A stretch of DNA of 17,021 nt from Deltaproteobacteria bacterium (GCA_030591745.1 JAUVAM010000009.1:1-17021), one strand, 5' to 3'. Counted from the stretch's first letter, positions 1-7,530 are shown. Program-made: numbers and translations. Notes: generated by a model not told the origin, from the sequence alone.

Positions 1-546
1 CAAAGCCTGACCTATGTGGACGTGGACGAACTATCTTGCGTCACGCCCGCTCATGCTGCCGCATGGGTGGATGTAACGGTCAGCGACGGCGGCAGCGCCG
101 GCCTGACCTTGGGATATCGTTTCACCGGCGAAGCCATCACCAACACCATCGACTGGTGCGATCTGCATCACCCGGAAATCACCGACACCCCGGTTGGCGT
201 CAGCACTTCACTGATCTTCGGTCAGGTCTATATCGAGAACGTCACAGATTTGGGCGGACCGCCCCCTGGAATCACCGCGGAGCTGGGCGTGGGGCTTGTC
301 GACAGCGATCCGCGCATCACACCAGGCTGGACCTGGCAAGTGGCTGACTGGAATCCCGACTGCATGGCCTGCGGCGACAACGACGAGTTCATGGAATCCG
401 TCTCCCTGGAGACGGCGAGCACCTACAGCTATGGCTATCGATTCAGTGACGACGGAGGCATTACTTACACCTACTGCGATTACCAGCCAGGCATCTCGGA
501 TGGTTTTTCGGCCGCCGACCTGGGGACATTGACCGTGAACCCTTGA
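1..546 (+). CDS. Secreted TIG-domain protein, C-terminal part (left end missing)
   Basis: The reading frame is open to the left edge of the window, so only the last 181 residues are visible; the GTG at 16 need not be the start. The first ~40 visible residues (SCVTPAHAAAWVDVTVSDG, then a hydrophobic strand and YRF) look like the end of an IPT/TIG immunoglobulin-like domain. The rest (about visible residues 47-181) looks like a beta-sandwich module. It has paired cysteines (WCDLHHP, DCMACG, TYCDYQ) and the aromatic pattern TYSYGYRFSDDGG, a style seen in extracellular proteins of Myxococcota and relatives. An exported, surface or matrix role is likely, but substrate and partner cannot be read. 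Its TGA stop lies in one arm of an inverted repeat whose other arm holds the stop of the convergent gene. The family assignment is from memory of similar sequences and is moderate in confidence. Confidence 0.75.
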   Translation, partial: QSLTYVDVDELSCVTPAHAAAWVDVTVSDGGSAGLTLGYRFTGEAITNTIDWCDLHHPEITDTPVGVSTSLIFGQVYIENVTDLGGPPPGITAELGVGLVDSDPRITPGWTWQVADWNPDCMACGDNDEFMESVSLETASTYSYGYRFSDDGGITYTYCDYQPGISDGFSAADLGTLTVNP

Positions 547-559
547 GAATCATCAAGGG
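540..559. terminator. Inverted repeat spanning two convergent stop codons (possible bidirectional terminator)
   Basis: The sequence reads CCCTTGA, six bases, then TCAAGGG: a perfect 7-bp stem. The plus-strand gene's TGA (544-546) and the minus-strand gene's TGA (TCA at 553-555) sit in opposite arms. There is no T-run on either side, so it is not a classical intrinsic terminator. It could act as a weak terminator or 3'-end stabiliser for both transcripts. Confidence 0.35.
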
Positions 560-1395
560 AAACTGAGCTTCATCACCCATCGTTGCCAGCGCTTCTGAAA
601 GACCAGCATGTCTTTTTCGGCCAGGAGCTCCTTGAGTGTGGCGTAGCCTCCTGGATCTTTGTGGCGGGCCTTGTGGAATGTTTTGTAGTACTTCCTGAGC
701 TGATTGTTTTCTTGCAGGTAGTAAAGCAAGTAGCGGCTCATGGCGTAGAACAAGCCTGAGCCCGGTCCGTAGAAGGTTTCTTCATCCATGCCGCAAAGCA
801 GCTCGATGGTGGGCAGCGTGTCGTCCGAAATGGCTTCTTTGAGACCGGCGAGACGCCAATTCGTTCGACCGATGATGCGACCGTCTTCCTCTGCGCATTG
901 TTCGTACAAAGAGCCCAGGCCTTCGTTAAACCAGGGCGGGCAATTGGGGAAATTGGCGTCGACAAAAGGATGCACGATTTCGTGGACCAGGGTCCCGCCG
1001 CCCGTGGCGATGTTCATCACCAGGGCCCGATGGCGATCCGTGTAGTAGCCGTATGGGGTGTCCGGCTTGTCACCGAAGAGCTTCAAAGCATGAAGGCGAT
1101 AACTTCGGGCGTCTTTGAAGAGGAAGATGGTGATGGTCTTTTTCGGATCCAGCGCAAAGTAGGCGTCCTTCAGCATCTTCACGGACCAACGCACCGTATG
1201 CTTTGCCCGCGCCTTCACCTGCGTCGGCGCTTCGTCGCCGGCGACCACGAAAGGCGCCTCCACCAGGACGGTGAAGTCCTTCCCCAATCGTTTCTGCCAA
1301 GTCTTGGCCAGATTTTCGAGTGAGGAAGCCTCGGCCTCTTGTACACAGGAGAGCAAAAAGAAAAGAGACAGGCAGGAAATGAGCAGCTTGCGCAT
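553..1395 (-). CDS. Lipoprotein metallopeptidase, gluzincin type (HExxH...E)
   Basis: 280 residues. I chose the ATG at 1395 over the upstream in-frame ATG because GGAGG lies six bases before it and the protein then opens with a clean lipoprotein signal (MRKLLISCLSLFFLLSC, lipidated Cys17). Residues 138-142 are HEIVH, and a glutamate follows at 158 in FNEGL. That is the HExxH-plus-downstream-Glu zinc site of gluzincins, of the kind found in DUF1570/peptidase-MA-like proteins. Around it are a hydrophobic beta-strand (TITIFLF, about 87-93) and the edge segment ALVMN. The expected product is a zinc-dependent peptidase tethered to the envelope; its substrate is unknown. It lies 82 bases downstream of the vWA lipoprotein gene on the same strand and may be co-transcribed with it. 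Function is inferred from the motif. Confidence 0.85.
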   Translation of the reverse strand: MRKLLISCLSLFFLLSCVQEAEASSLENLAKTWQKRLGKDFTVLVEAPFVVAGDEAPTQVKARAKHTVRWSVKMLKDAYFALDPKKTITIFLFKDARSYRLHALKLFGDKPDTPYGYYTDRHRALVMNIATGGGTLVHEIVHPFVDANFPNCPPWFNEGLGSLYEQCAEEDGRIIGRTNWRLAGLKEAISDDTLPTIELLCGMDEETFYGPGSGLFYAMSRYLLYYLQENNQLRKYYKTFHKARHKDPGGYATLKELLAEKDMLVFQKRWQRWVMKLSFP

Positions 1396-1477
1396 GGGCG
1401 ACCTCCATGGAGCATCATAGCGCAAGCACCCCATGGCGGGCATGAACACTTTGTAACGAATGCAACGAAAGAAGGAA

Positions 1478-2929
1478 TCAAGTGGGGTAGAAATTCCCCT
1501 GAGGGGCGCCCTCTTCCATCAAGCCCAACAAATCGCGGGCAAAACTCAACTCGGTTTCCAGGGCCTCGTCTCCCGTCGCCCCGATGTCCGAAGCCAAACG
1601 GTTCACGACCTGCTTCATCAGGTCCACTGCATCCGACCGATTCACGGCGTAACGTTCGGCCGCCCGCTGCATGCCGTCCACCATCAAGGCCAAGGAGACG
1701 GTTCGGGCCACGGCGGCCTGGCTGTATCCATGACCACGGGCGTCTACTGAAATACCGTCCGCCGTGGCTGTGAGCTGAGTCTGATGCGCTTGCCCGCTCA
1801 GATCCTCAAAATCGATCTGACCCGCCAGGCTCAGCGCGGACAAGGCCTCGGCTTCCTCCGCTTCCACGCGCAGCAACATGGCACCACGGCGCTTGCTCAG
1901 AAATACGCTGGCTACCTCCATCCCAGCCTGGCGCAGATCGTGGTCCCCCGGGAATCCATATGCCTGACCGAGCTTAAAACCCTCCGGCAAGGTCATGAGC
2001 ACTTTGAGTTCGTGAGCGATGGGACAGGCCAACCAAGGCCAATCATCACTGATCAGCTCAGCCACGTCATCGTATTCAAAGAGACTAAAGGCATTACCGC
2101 CCCTCAAGTGCACCATGGCGTCCAAAAGCTCTTGGCCCAAACCCATGCCCATGCCGAAAACGGTCAAACCCAGATCTCGACCAGCCGCCGCCACCACCAT
2201 GCGCTCGAATTCGGTGTCCGTCGTGGCGCCTACGTTCGGCTGCATATCGGTAAACAGCATGACCCGCCTCTGCCCTTCACCGCCCGCCTCGGCCGCGATC
2301 TCAAAAGCGCGGGACAAGCCAGCCTCCATGTTGGTGGATCCATTGTCTTGCAGTTCTTCGATGGCCCGCCTGATGCGATCTTGTTCTGTCCCCGGGGTCA
2401 GGGTAAGGACTGTCTCAACATCGCTGCCAAAGGCCACGATGGCCAATTGATCACCCTCCCCAAGTTCAGCAGCCAAAGCGCCTAAAAGTCGTCGGGTCAA
2501 AGCTGCGGGAGACGGATCCGAACCTTCATCGCCAAGGTAGCTCCAACCCATGGAACCGGACACGTCGACACAAGCCACCACGGTCAAGGGAGGGCGAGTA
2601 AATTCTTCGATGTTGAGGGAAGAAGACAGGCCGACCTGAAACCAGGCCATGTCCCGTCCATCCAGGTCGGGTGCCAAACCCAAGCCTCCACGCAAACACA
2701 AGGTCGTATCGCAGGCTTCGCCCTCCAGCCCCAACTCGTGCTCCGAAAACATGCCCTCTACGCTGAAACACTCAGCATTGGGCACCATGCCGTTTTCCAC
2801 CAACTCCCGCGCAAGGCCCATGTCCTGAACCCCGCCCGGGGTGGCGCCCATACCAGAGTCCATCAAGCCACCACAGGCCAAAGGAGAGGCCCACAAAACC
2901 ACGATAAACAACCATGACTTAATTTTCAT
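1478..2929 (-). CDS. von Willebrand factor A domain lipoprotein
   Basis: 483 residues. The signal peptide ends at Cys19 (ASPLAC), and AGGAGG lies a few bases before the ATG, supporting this start. After a ~100-residue N-terminal region with four cysteines comes a vWA domain (about 114-310). It has a full MIDAS metal site: DVSGS at 122-126, Thr199 in GSTN, and Asp228 in LFTD. The C-terminal ~150 residues form a beta-rich part and then a helical tail (RAAERYAVNRSDAVDLMKQV region), an arrangement reminiscent of YfbK-like vWA lipoproteins. It probably binds a protein partner through a divalent metal at the cell envelope; no partner is identifiable. The next gene on the strand is a lipoprotein metallopeptidase. 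The divergent 218-base region upstream holds an inverted repeat at 2983-2998. The vWA call is firm; the physiological role is unknown. Confidence 0.9.
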   Translation of the reverse strand: MKIKSWLFIVVLWASPLACGGLMDSGMGATPGGVQDMGLARELVENGMVPNAECFSVEGMFSEHELGLEGEACDTTLCLRGGLGLAPDLDGRDMAWFQVGLSSSLNIEEFTRPPLTVVACVDVSGSMGWSYLGDEGSDPSPAALTRRLLGALAAELGEGDQLAIVAFGSDVETVLTLTPGTEQDRIRRAIEELQDNGSTNMEAGLSRAFEIAAEAGGEGQRRVMLFTDMQPNVGATTDTEFERMVVAAAGRDLGLTVFGMGMGLGQELLDAMVHLRGGNAFSLFEYDDVAELISDDWPWLACPIAHELKVLMTLPEGFKLGQAYGFPGDHDLRQAGMEVASVFLSKRRGAMLLRVEAEEAEALSALSLAGQIDFEDLSGQAHQTQLTATADGISVDARGHGYSQAAVARTVSLALMVDGMQRAAERYAVNRSDAVDLMKQVVNRLASDIGATGDEALETELSFARDLLGLMEEGAPQGNFYPT

Positions 2930-2982
2930 TACTTCCTCCTGGTTTCCATGTTGACCAGGAACTAAAGCAATCCAGATGCCAA

Positions 2983-2998
2983 AACAGGTTCCCCTGTT
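2983..2998. repeat. Short inverted repeat upstream of the vWA gene
   Basis: AACAGG, four bases, then CCTGTT: a perfect 6-bp inverted repeat. It lies 54-69 bases before the vWA gene start, in the divergent promoter region. On the minus strand a short T-run (TTTT) overlaps its end. It could be an operator or a small attenuator-like hairpin. Confidence 0.3.
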
Positions 2999-3093
2999 CT
3001 TTCAGTATTTTACGACTCACAAACGAGGTGCCACCCGAATAGTATGAAAGAAGCCAAGACAAACAAGTCATAGCGAAGACTTCGACAAAATGC

Positions 3094-3121
3094 TTGGAGC
3101 GAGCCCGGCCTTTGATATGCT
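3094..3121 (+). promoter_or_regulatory. Candidate sigma70-type promoter for the 3148 gene
   Basis: TTGGAG (3094-3099), 16 bases, then TATGCT (3116-3121). Each box matches its consensus at four of six positions. It would start transcription about 20 bases before the ATG at 3148. The match is weak and was judged by eye only. Confidence 0.25.
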
Positions 3122-3147
3122 CCCGGTGACACCAAACAGGAGGAAAC

Positions 3148-3684
3148 ATGCAAGACAAGACGAGAAATGGCATCCTCATCGCCCTGGCGGTGACCGGTGT
3201 GTTGGTTCTGGGCGTCTGGGCCACCGTAAGCAAAATCCAAAAAGGGATGCAAAGCGGCATCAAAAACCTGGGAGAAGAAATTTCCAAGGAGATAGAAAAA
3301 GACCAAGCCGAAGCCGAACCAGGCACCGAAGCCACCCAAGGATCCAAGGTGCTCAAAGCCCTTCAAGCTCAGTTGGATCACATCCGCGCGGCGGGCAAAC
3401 TGGCAGCCACGGAAGAATGCTCCAATCTCCCAGACAGCATCAATGCCTACGCCCTGGAACATCAGGCGGCGTTAATCGAGGCCAAGAGAACCACCCAGGA
3501 CCAAGACGGCAAGGCCTCCGGCACCTTCAAAAAGGGCCAGATACTCAGAATTGCCCTCATCGGCTCCAGCATGGCTGCCGAATTGATCAAGATCAACACA
3601 CAGGTTGTCGGGCGCTGCCCAAAAGAAGCGAGCGCCTTCGAAACAGCCCTGGGCAAATTGATCGACCCGGAGCAGGTCGACTGA
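3148..3684 (+). CDS. Membrane-anchored protein of unknown function
   Basis: 178 residues, not recognised as a named family. The ATG is preceded by AGGAGG at good spacing. Residues about 9-27 form a single hydrophobic helix (LIALAVTGVLVLGVW) that looks like an uncleaved N-terminal anchor. Next comes an amphipathic, charged Glu/Lys-rich stretch (about 40-60, possible short coiled coil). A mostly helical C-terminal domain (about 66-172) contains only two cysteines, Cys91 and Cys157, which could form a disulfide if the domain is outside the cytoplasm. The stop codon is one base from the next ATG (TGA-C-ATG), so the two genes are almost certainly translationally coupled and probably work together. 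A longer open frame over the same bases (3090-3689) lacks such a ribosome site and has an unnatural Arg/Pro-rich composition. Confidence 0.8.
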   Translation: MQDKTRNGILIALAVTGVLVLGVWATVSKIQKGMQSGIKNLGEEISKEIEKDQAEAEPGTEATQGSKVLKALQAQLDHIRAAGKLAATEECSNLPDSINAYALEHQAALIEAKRTTQDQDGKASGTFKKGQILRIALIGSSMAAELIKINTQVVGRCPKEASAFETALGKLIDPEQVD

Positions 3685-3685
3685 C

Positions 3686-4510
3686 ATGAAGGCCATCCTC
3701 GATCTCATCGGCCGAGAATGGTCCTTGGAACAGGTATCCAAAACCATGGCGGAAGCCGCCAAAGACAGCCAAATGTCGGTCATTGGCGCCATGCATATGA
3801 TCTGCGCCGACGAAAGCGAATTTGAGGTTTGCGAAGCTTTCCAAAAACACTTCGTTCACAGCATGTTGCCCGAACTGAAGGATGCCCGGGCCGCCGCTTT
3901 CACCCTTTCAAATCTGGGCGCCCGCTACGATCCGGGGGCGGTCCATGTAGCAGAGCACCACTACGCCTTAGGTGAAAGCACGGAGACCCCCAAGTTGATG
4001 GTCATCAAAGTCAACGGTCACGTGGGCATCAAAATGGTGGATGGTCTGGAATCTTTCGGTACGCTGGGGCGATATGGGCTGGATTCCGCTTGCTGCGGAG
4101 CCCTGCATGCCATGATGGGCGGAGCCCAGGGTCCTTTCGTGACCGAACTCAAAGGCGCATTTAATAAAGACGGCATCGATCGGCTGGCCCTCCTGGACGA
4201 CCCCGCACAGGTGCCACCCACTTCTCGCAGCCTCTTTGTCGCCGTGTCCTCGGCGATACTCCAGGCCGAGGCGGTGGCTGACGACATCCTCTCCAAAGCA
4301 CCCGCCAGCCCCACCCTTTCCTGGGTTGTGCCCTGCGTCACCTGCAACCGCCCGGGAGAAGACACCGAGATCGTCTGTGGTCTGATCCAGGTGGATTATC
4401 GCAAAGCCACAGCCGAACGCCGACAGATGGGCCTGGGCAACACGCCATCAAAATACCGACTGGATCGAGTAGATAAGGCCATGCGCATTCGAGAAGAAAA
4501 CGGAGCATGA
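3686..4510 (+). CDS. Cysteine-rich cytosolic protein of unknown function
   Basis: 274 residues with no signal peptide or membrane helix; I do not recognise the family. It starts one base after the stop of the membrane-anchored protein at 3148, implying coupled translation. The first ~90 residues are helical. The middle (about 103-150) reads LMVIKVNGHVGI, then RYGLDSACCGALHAMMGG. Its conserved-looking His112, the Cys136-Cys137 pair, His141 and Gly residues would suit a metal or cofactor site. Near the C-terminus is CVTC (Cys217, Cys220) with Cys231 downstream, a possible zinc or iron-sulfur ligand set. There are also Cys40 and Cys49. The protein might sense redox state or metal and be held at the membrane by its neighbour, but that is inference from residues alone. 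Confidence 0.8.
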   Translation: MKAILDLIGREWSLEQVSKTMAEAAKDSQMSVIGAMHMICADESEFEVCEAFQKHFVHSMLPELKDARAAAFTLSNLGARYDPGAVHVAEHHYALGESTETPKLMVIKVNGHVGIKMVDGLESFGTLGRYGLDSACCGALHAMMGGAQGPFVTELKGAFNKDGIDRLALLDDPAQVPPTSRSLFVAVSSAILQAEAVADDILSKAPASPTLSWVVPCVTCNRPGEDTEIVCGLIQVDYRKATAERRQMGLGNTPSKYRLDRVDKAMRIREENGA

Positions 4511-4595
4511 AAAGCAGTCCAATAGGCTTGCAGCCGGGCCCCAGTTTTGAGTATCTTGGGGAGCAGGCGGCAAACGGGCACTGGAGGGGCAAAAC

Positions 4596-5243
4596 ATGGC
4601 GACACAAAAGAAACCGACTTGGGTTCTCTTACAATACGGCTCGGTGGAATTGCTTGATAAGTGCATGACCGATCGCCATGCCCGGCGCTTGTTTTATCCA
4701 TCCGTGGGTCAGATGCAACCGGGCCAGACGGTGGACGTCCAAATCACCGTAGAGAACTCCAACGTCACTTTCCCCATGAAGGCGATGGTGGACCGGGTTC
4801 AGGAACGCCCGGAATCAGACAAACCCCGCGGCGTCAACCTGCAAATCATCGAAGAGGACAAGAAACGCTTTGAACGCGTCTGTGCTTTTGTAGACGGCAT
4901 GTGGCGTCCCACGGCCCGGCGCGCAGCCACTCGCTACCCCGCCGAGTACAAGGTCAGCTATCAAGTGGCCAAGGGCTGGCATAACGGCCACACCATCGAC
5001 ATCAGCACGCGCGGTATGTACCTGCGAACCGATGGCCCGCTGGCCGAAAACAAACAAATCATCAAAATCAAGCTTGCTCTCGGTCGCCTCTGGTCCAACA
5101 TGGAGCTGGATTGCGAAGTCCGCTGGGTTGATACGGTGGACGGCCGACGGGGCATGGGCCTGATGTGCACGGGGCCTCAACAAAACCTGGAGAAACTCAC
5201 CGAATTGATCCGTAAGCTGGTTCATGACACGCGACCCTCCTGA
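4596..5243 (+). CDS. Two-domain PilZ protein (likely c-di-GMP receptor)
   Basis: 215 residues; GGAGG eight bases before the ATG supports the start. The second half (about 104-210) is a PilZ domain. It has the RxxxR motif (Arg109, Arg113) and DxSxxG (Asp135, Ser137, Gly140, in DISTRGM), which bind cyclic di-GMP in this family. The strand CEVRWVD and the GMGLM turn near the end also fit. The first half (about 10-100) looks like a divergent PilZ-like barrel (VDVQIT, MKAMVDRV, GVNLQI) without the ligand motif. Such tandem proteins are common in Myxococcota. The protein is cytosolic and would pass a c-di-GMP signal to a partner through contact. It lies 85 bases after the 3148-4510 pair on the same strand. 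The C-terminal domain call is firm; its output is unknown. Confidence 0.9.
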   Translation: MATQKKPTWVLLQYGSVELLDKCMTDRHARRLFYPSVGQMQPGQTVDVQITVENSNVTFPMKAMVDRVQERPESDKPRGVNLQIIEEDKKRFERVCAFVDGMWRPTARRAATRYPAEYKVSYQVAKGWHNGHTIDISTRGMYLRTDGPLAENKQIIKIKLALGRLWSNMELDCEVRWVDTVDGRRGMGLMCTGPQQNLEKLTELIRKLVHDTRPS

Positions 5244-5273
5244 ACACCCAAGCACACCCACATATCTAAAACC

Positions 5274-5287
5274 CCGTGTTTGCACGG
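5274..5287 (+). repeat. Small hairpin between the PilZ and Gly-rich lipoprotein genes
   Basis: CCGTG, four bases (TTTG), then CACGG: a perfect 5-bp inverted repeat just before the GAGGAG ribosome site of the next gene. It has no T-run, so it is a poor terminator. It could modestly affect translation or processing, or be chance. Confidence 0.2.
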
Positions 5288-5303
5288 AATCCGAGGAGCG
5301 ATC

Positions 5304-6494
5304 ATGAATCGATTTCCGAAGATGATGTTGTTGATGACTTTTCTCTCATGGCAGGCCGCGGGTTGCGCCTGGCTAAACCGAGCCATCGAGGGCACCGAAA
5401 CCCTGGAAGATCAGAAGGTCACAGGCCTTGAGTTCCGCGCAGCCGGCGGCGTCACGGAAATCTGCGCGGGTGGACAGCCGGTGCAACTCCAGGTCACGGC
5501 CACCATCGAAGGCGAGCCGGCAAAAAGCACCTGGTTCTATGGACCTGACGGCCAAGCAAGCAAAAAAGGACATTTGTCATTCGACGAGTTCAGCTTTAAT
5601 AGCGGCCTTGGACAGGTGGGGCAGGATGGCATGCTTCAGGTGCCCAATCTGGGTTTGGCGCTCCTTGGCAGAGCAGCGGAGGTCGAGGTCAGCTCCGAGT
5701 ACCATCCTGGCCTGCAAGCCTCGCTCAAGCTGCCCATTCACTTCGGCTGTTCCCAGGGTTTTATCGGCAGTGGTGCGGGGGGCCGCGGCGGCACTTCAGG
5801 CAATGCGGGCCGTAGCGGCACCCATGGACGGGGTGAGCAGAGCTCCGGCTCCTACGCCAAACCTGGGGGGGACGGCCAGAACGGCGAGCGCGGCGGACCC
5901 GGCGGGCATGCCGGCGACGGAGAGCCTGGCCACAATCTAACCGTGGATCTGGCCAAGATCCTTAGCGCAAAAGGCGAAGAGTTGGTGTTGGTGCGCATCA
6001 ACGATTCAGGCAGGGATGGGGACACGCAAAGCCTCATTCTCGACCCAAGCCGTGGCGCCAAACTACGGGTCAAAACCAATGGTGGAGCCGGCGGCAGGGG
6101 TGGCCAGGGAGGCACGGGAGGTTATGGGGGTAGCGGCGGCACAGGTTCTCCTCCCGGCAATGGGGGCAACGGTGGAAACGGGGGAGACGGCGGAGATGGA
6201 GGCAAGGGCAGCGATGGCGGCCAGGTCACCATTCGCCACGACGCCAGGCATCCCGATCTGGCGCAGATGATCGAAGTGGAAAATCGAGGCGGACCAGGCG
6301 GCCAGTCCGGATCCGCAGGTTCGGCAGGATCGGGTGGAAACTGCAACAGCGGTGCCCAGCAGGGACAACGCGGACAACGAGGCCGAGATGGTCAACGCTC
6401 TGGACGCGATGGGCAGGATGGCCCACCGGCCGTCTTTCAGCACATGCCTGCGAGTCAGCTCTTTCCCGACCTGGGCGACCTGAAACTGCTCTGA
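5304..6494 (+). CDS. Lipoprotein with Gly-Gly-X and collagen-like repeat tracts
   Basis: 396 residues. The ATG at 5304, preceded by GAGGAG, is preferred to the TTG at 5280 because it gives a proper lipoprotein signal (lipobox AAGC, Cys21). Residues about 40-150 form a beta-rich, Ig-like N-terminal part (GLEFRAAGGVTEICAGGQPV, EVEVSSEYHPG). Three glycine-rich tracts follow (about 155-208, 259-306, 328-373), separated by short beta-strand segments (NLTVDLAKIL, QVTIRHDARH). The middle tract is nearly perfect Gly-Gly-X (X = A, R, Q, T, Y, S, N, D, K), and the last contains collagen-style Gly-X-Y triplets (GQR, GRD, GQD). It is likely a surface-exposed structural or adhesive protein. The tracts have natural codon variation, so this is not a simple DNA repeat. 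It may share a transcript with the PilZ gene 60 bases upstream. No family name can be assigned. Confidence 0.85.
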   Translation: MNRFPKMMLLMTFLSWQAAGCAWLNRAIEGTETLEDQKVTGLEFRAAGGVTEICAGGQPVQLQVTATIEGEPAKSTWFYGPDGQASKKGHLSFDEFSFNSGLGQVGQDGMLQVPNLGLALLGRAAEVEVSSEYHPGLQASLKLPIHFGCSQGFIGSGAGGRGGTSGNAGRSGTHGRGEQSSGSYAKPGGDGQNGERGGPGGHAGDGEPGHNLTVDLAKILSAKGEELVLVRINDSGRDGDTQSLILDPSRGAKLRVKTNGGAGGRGGQGGTGGYGGSGGTGSPPGNGGNGGNGGDGGDGGKGSDGGQVTIRHDARHPDLAQMIEVENRGGPGGQSGSAGSAGSGGNCNSGAQQGQRGQRGRDGQRSGRDGQDGPPAVFQHMPASQLFPDLGDLKLL

Positions 6495-6500
6495 TTCAGC

Positions 6501-7382
6501 TCAGCCGGAACCCACCGGGCCGTATCGCAGCCATTCCTGCACAAAGCCCTGCCAAGACCGCTCGGCGGCGCGACTCAACGCGGGGCCACCGTCTGAACCT
6601 TCGTTGAGACCGAACCAAACACCAACCACCATGCCGTCGCTGGCCGCCACCATCCAGGCATCCACGCCATCCGCGGAAGCAAGGCTTGCGCCTGTAAGAA
6701 TCCGACCACGAAAATTCTGGCGCGTCATGGCTATAGCCAAGACCCCATTGAGCACCGCCGCGGGGCTTATGGCGGTGGCCCGGTCCAGATCCATGAGATA
6801 CCGCAAGGGTCCCACCCGCCCACCTTCCGCCAGCCAGGCAATCTCCAGCGTCCAGTCCAGAAGCGTGCCGCCCCCGCTTCCAGCCGTCTCTTCCAGCCTC
6901 AGCATCCATGGTGACTCCGTCCCCCAGGGAGAATCCTGACCCTCTGGCAATTCAACTCGACGAAGCGGCCGGTCCGGTTCCTCCATATCCACCGAAGTCA
7001 AGCACCAGACCTCACGACTGCGCACATCCACGGCCACCAGAGCCGCGGAGGCCGGCCTGTTCAGCTTCCGCAACTCGTCAACCAACAATCGACGGACCCG
7101 CACCTGCCAACCCAGGTCCAGATTGAGTTGGATCGTGGCATCAGCATCCTGCTTGGGATTCAAATCGTCCAGCGCCATTTCCAAATACTCTGGTGCCAGG
7201 CTCAGGCCATGGGTCTTCCAGGGATCGCCAGAAGCCACTGTCCGCCCTCGCCTATCCTGCCAAAATCGCTGTCCGCTTGCTTCCTCTGAGCCGAACTCAG
7301 ACGAACGAGCCGGCAGGGCCAAGCTCACCAGCACAAGCAGACCCAAAAACGCCAACAGACCATCCTTGAAAAAACGCAACAT
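6501..7382 (-). CDS. Secreted protein resembling a catalytically dead penicillin-binding protein
   Basis: 293 residues. The ATG at 7382 is chosen because AGGAGG lies eight bases upstream and a signal peptide follows (MLRFFKDGLLAFLGLLVLVS, probable cleavage after ALPARS). Residues about 85-132 (IQLNLDLGWQVRVRRLL, then AALVAVDVRSREVWCLTSVD) resemble the start of a class A/B PBP transpeptidase domain. Residues about 227-285 (LTGAS, DAWMVAASDGMVVGVWFG, SWQGFV) resemble its end, where active enzymes read KTGT, DAWFVG, VVGVWVG and PIWxxFM. The KTG lysine is Leu229 here, and I find no SxxK motif. The middle (about 154-182, with W-x-L-x-L and LLDWTLEI) instead looks like the last strands of a proprotein-convertase P domain. 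It could be a non-catalytic binding or regulatory protein. The homology is inferred by eye. Confidence 0.75.
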   Translation of the reverse strand: MLRFFKDGLLAFLGLLVLVSLALPARSSEFGSEEASGQRFWQDRRGRTVASGDPWKTHGLSLAPEYLEMALDDLNPKQDADATIQLNLDLGWQVRVRRLLVDELRKLNRPASAALVAVDVRSREVWCLTSVDMEEPDRPLRRVELPEGQDSPWGTESPWMLRLEETAGSGGGTLLDWTLEIAWLAEGGRVGPLRYLMDLDRATAISPAAVLNGVLAIAMTRQNFRGRILTGASLASADGVDAWMVAASDGMVVGVWFGLNEGSDGGPALSRAAERSWQGFVQEWLRYGPVGSG

Positions 7383-7501
7383 GGCAATGACCTCCTGCTT
7401 CCCATTTCGCAAGAGGCATGCCAGGAATATTTTCTTTCGTTTTCAGACAACTAGGCATGGACATGGATTTGCAAGCGTGTCTTTTGAACCACGAAGGTGT
7501 C

Positions 7502-7515
7502 CTTGTGGCCACAAG
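7502..7515. promoter_or_regulatory. 14-bp perfect palindrome, candidate operator
   Basis: CTTGTGGCCACAAG is a perfect dyad in the 211-base divergent region between the PBP-like gene (-) and the small lipoprotein gene (+). It is long enough to be a dimeric-repressor site but has no T-run to be a terminator. It could serve either gene. Confidence 0.35.
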
Positions 7516-7530
7516 CAATCCCCTCAATTT

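Noticed and set aside
1403..1412. Palindrome CTCCATGGAG next to the ribosome site of the metallopeptidase gene
   Set aside because: Ten-base palindromes are common and it has no loop to form an RNA hairpin; the overlap with the ribosome site is probably chance.
1784..2485. Plus-strand open frame of 233 codons
   Set aside because: Antisense to the vWA domain with its intact MIDAS; no start signal or recognisable domain.
3090..3689. Plus-strand open frame overlapping the membrane-anchored protein gene
   Set aside because: Arg/Pro/Gln-rich product without ribosome site, while the overlapping frame at 3148 has AGGAGG and a clear membrane helix.
5760..6430. PE_PGRS-type mycobacterial protein or a simple DNA repeat
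   Set aside because: There is no PE domain, the protein has a lipoprotein signal, and codons vary between repeat units, so it is neither.
5852..6443. Proline-rich minus-strand open frames
   Set aside because: They are the complement of the Gly-rich repeat codons (GGN read as NCC) and have no independent support.
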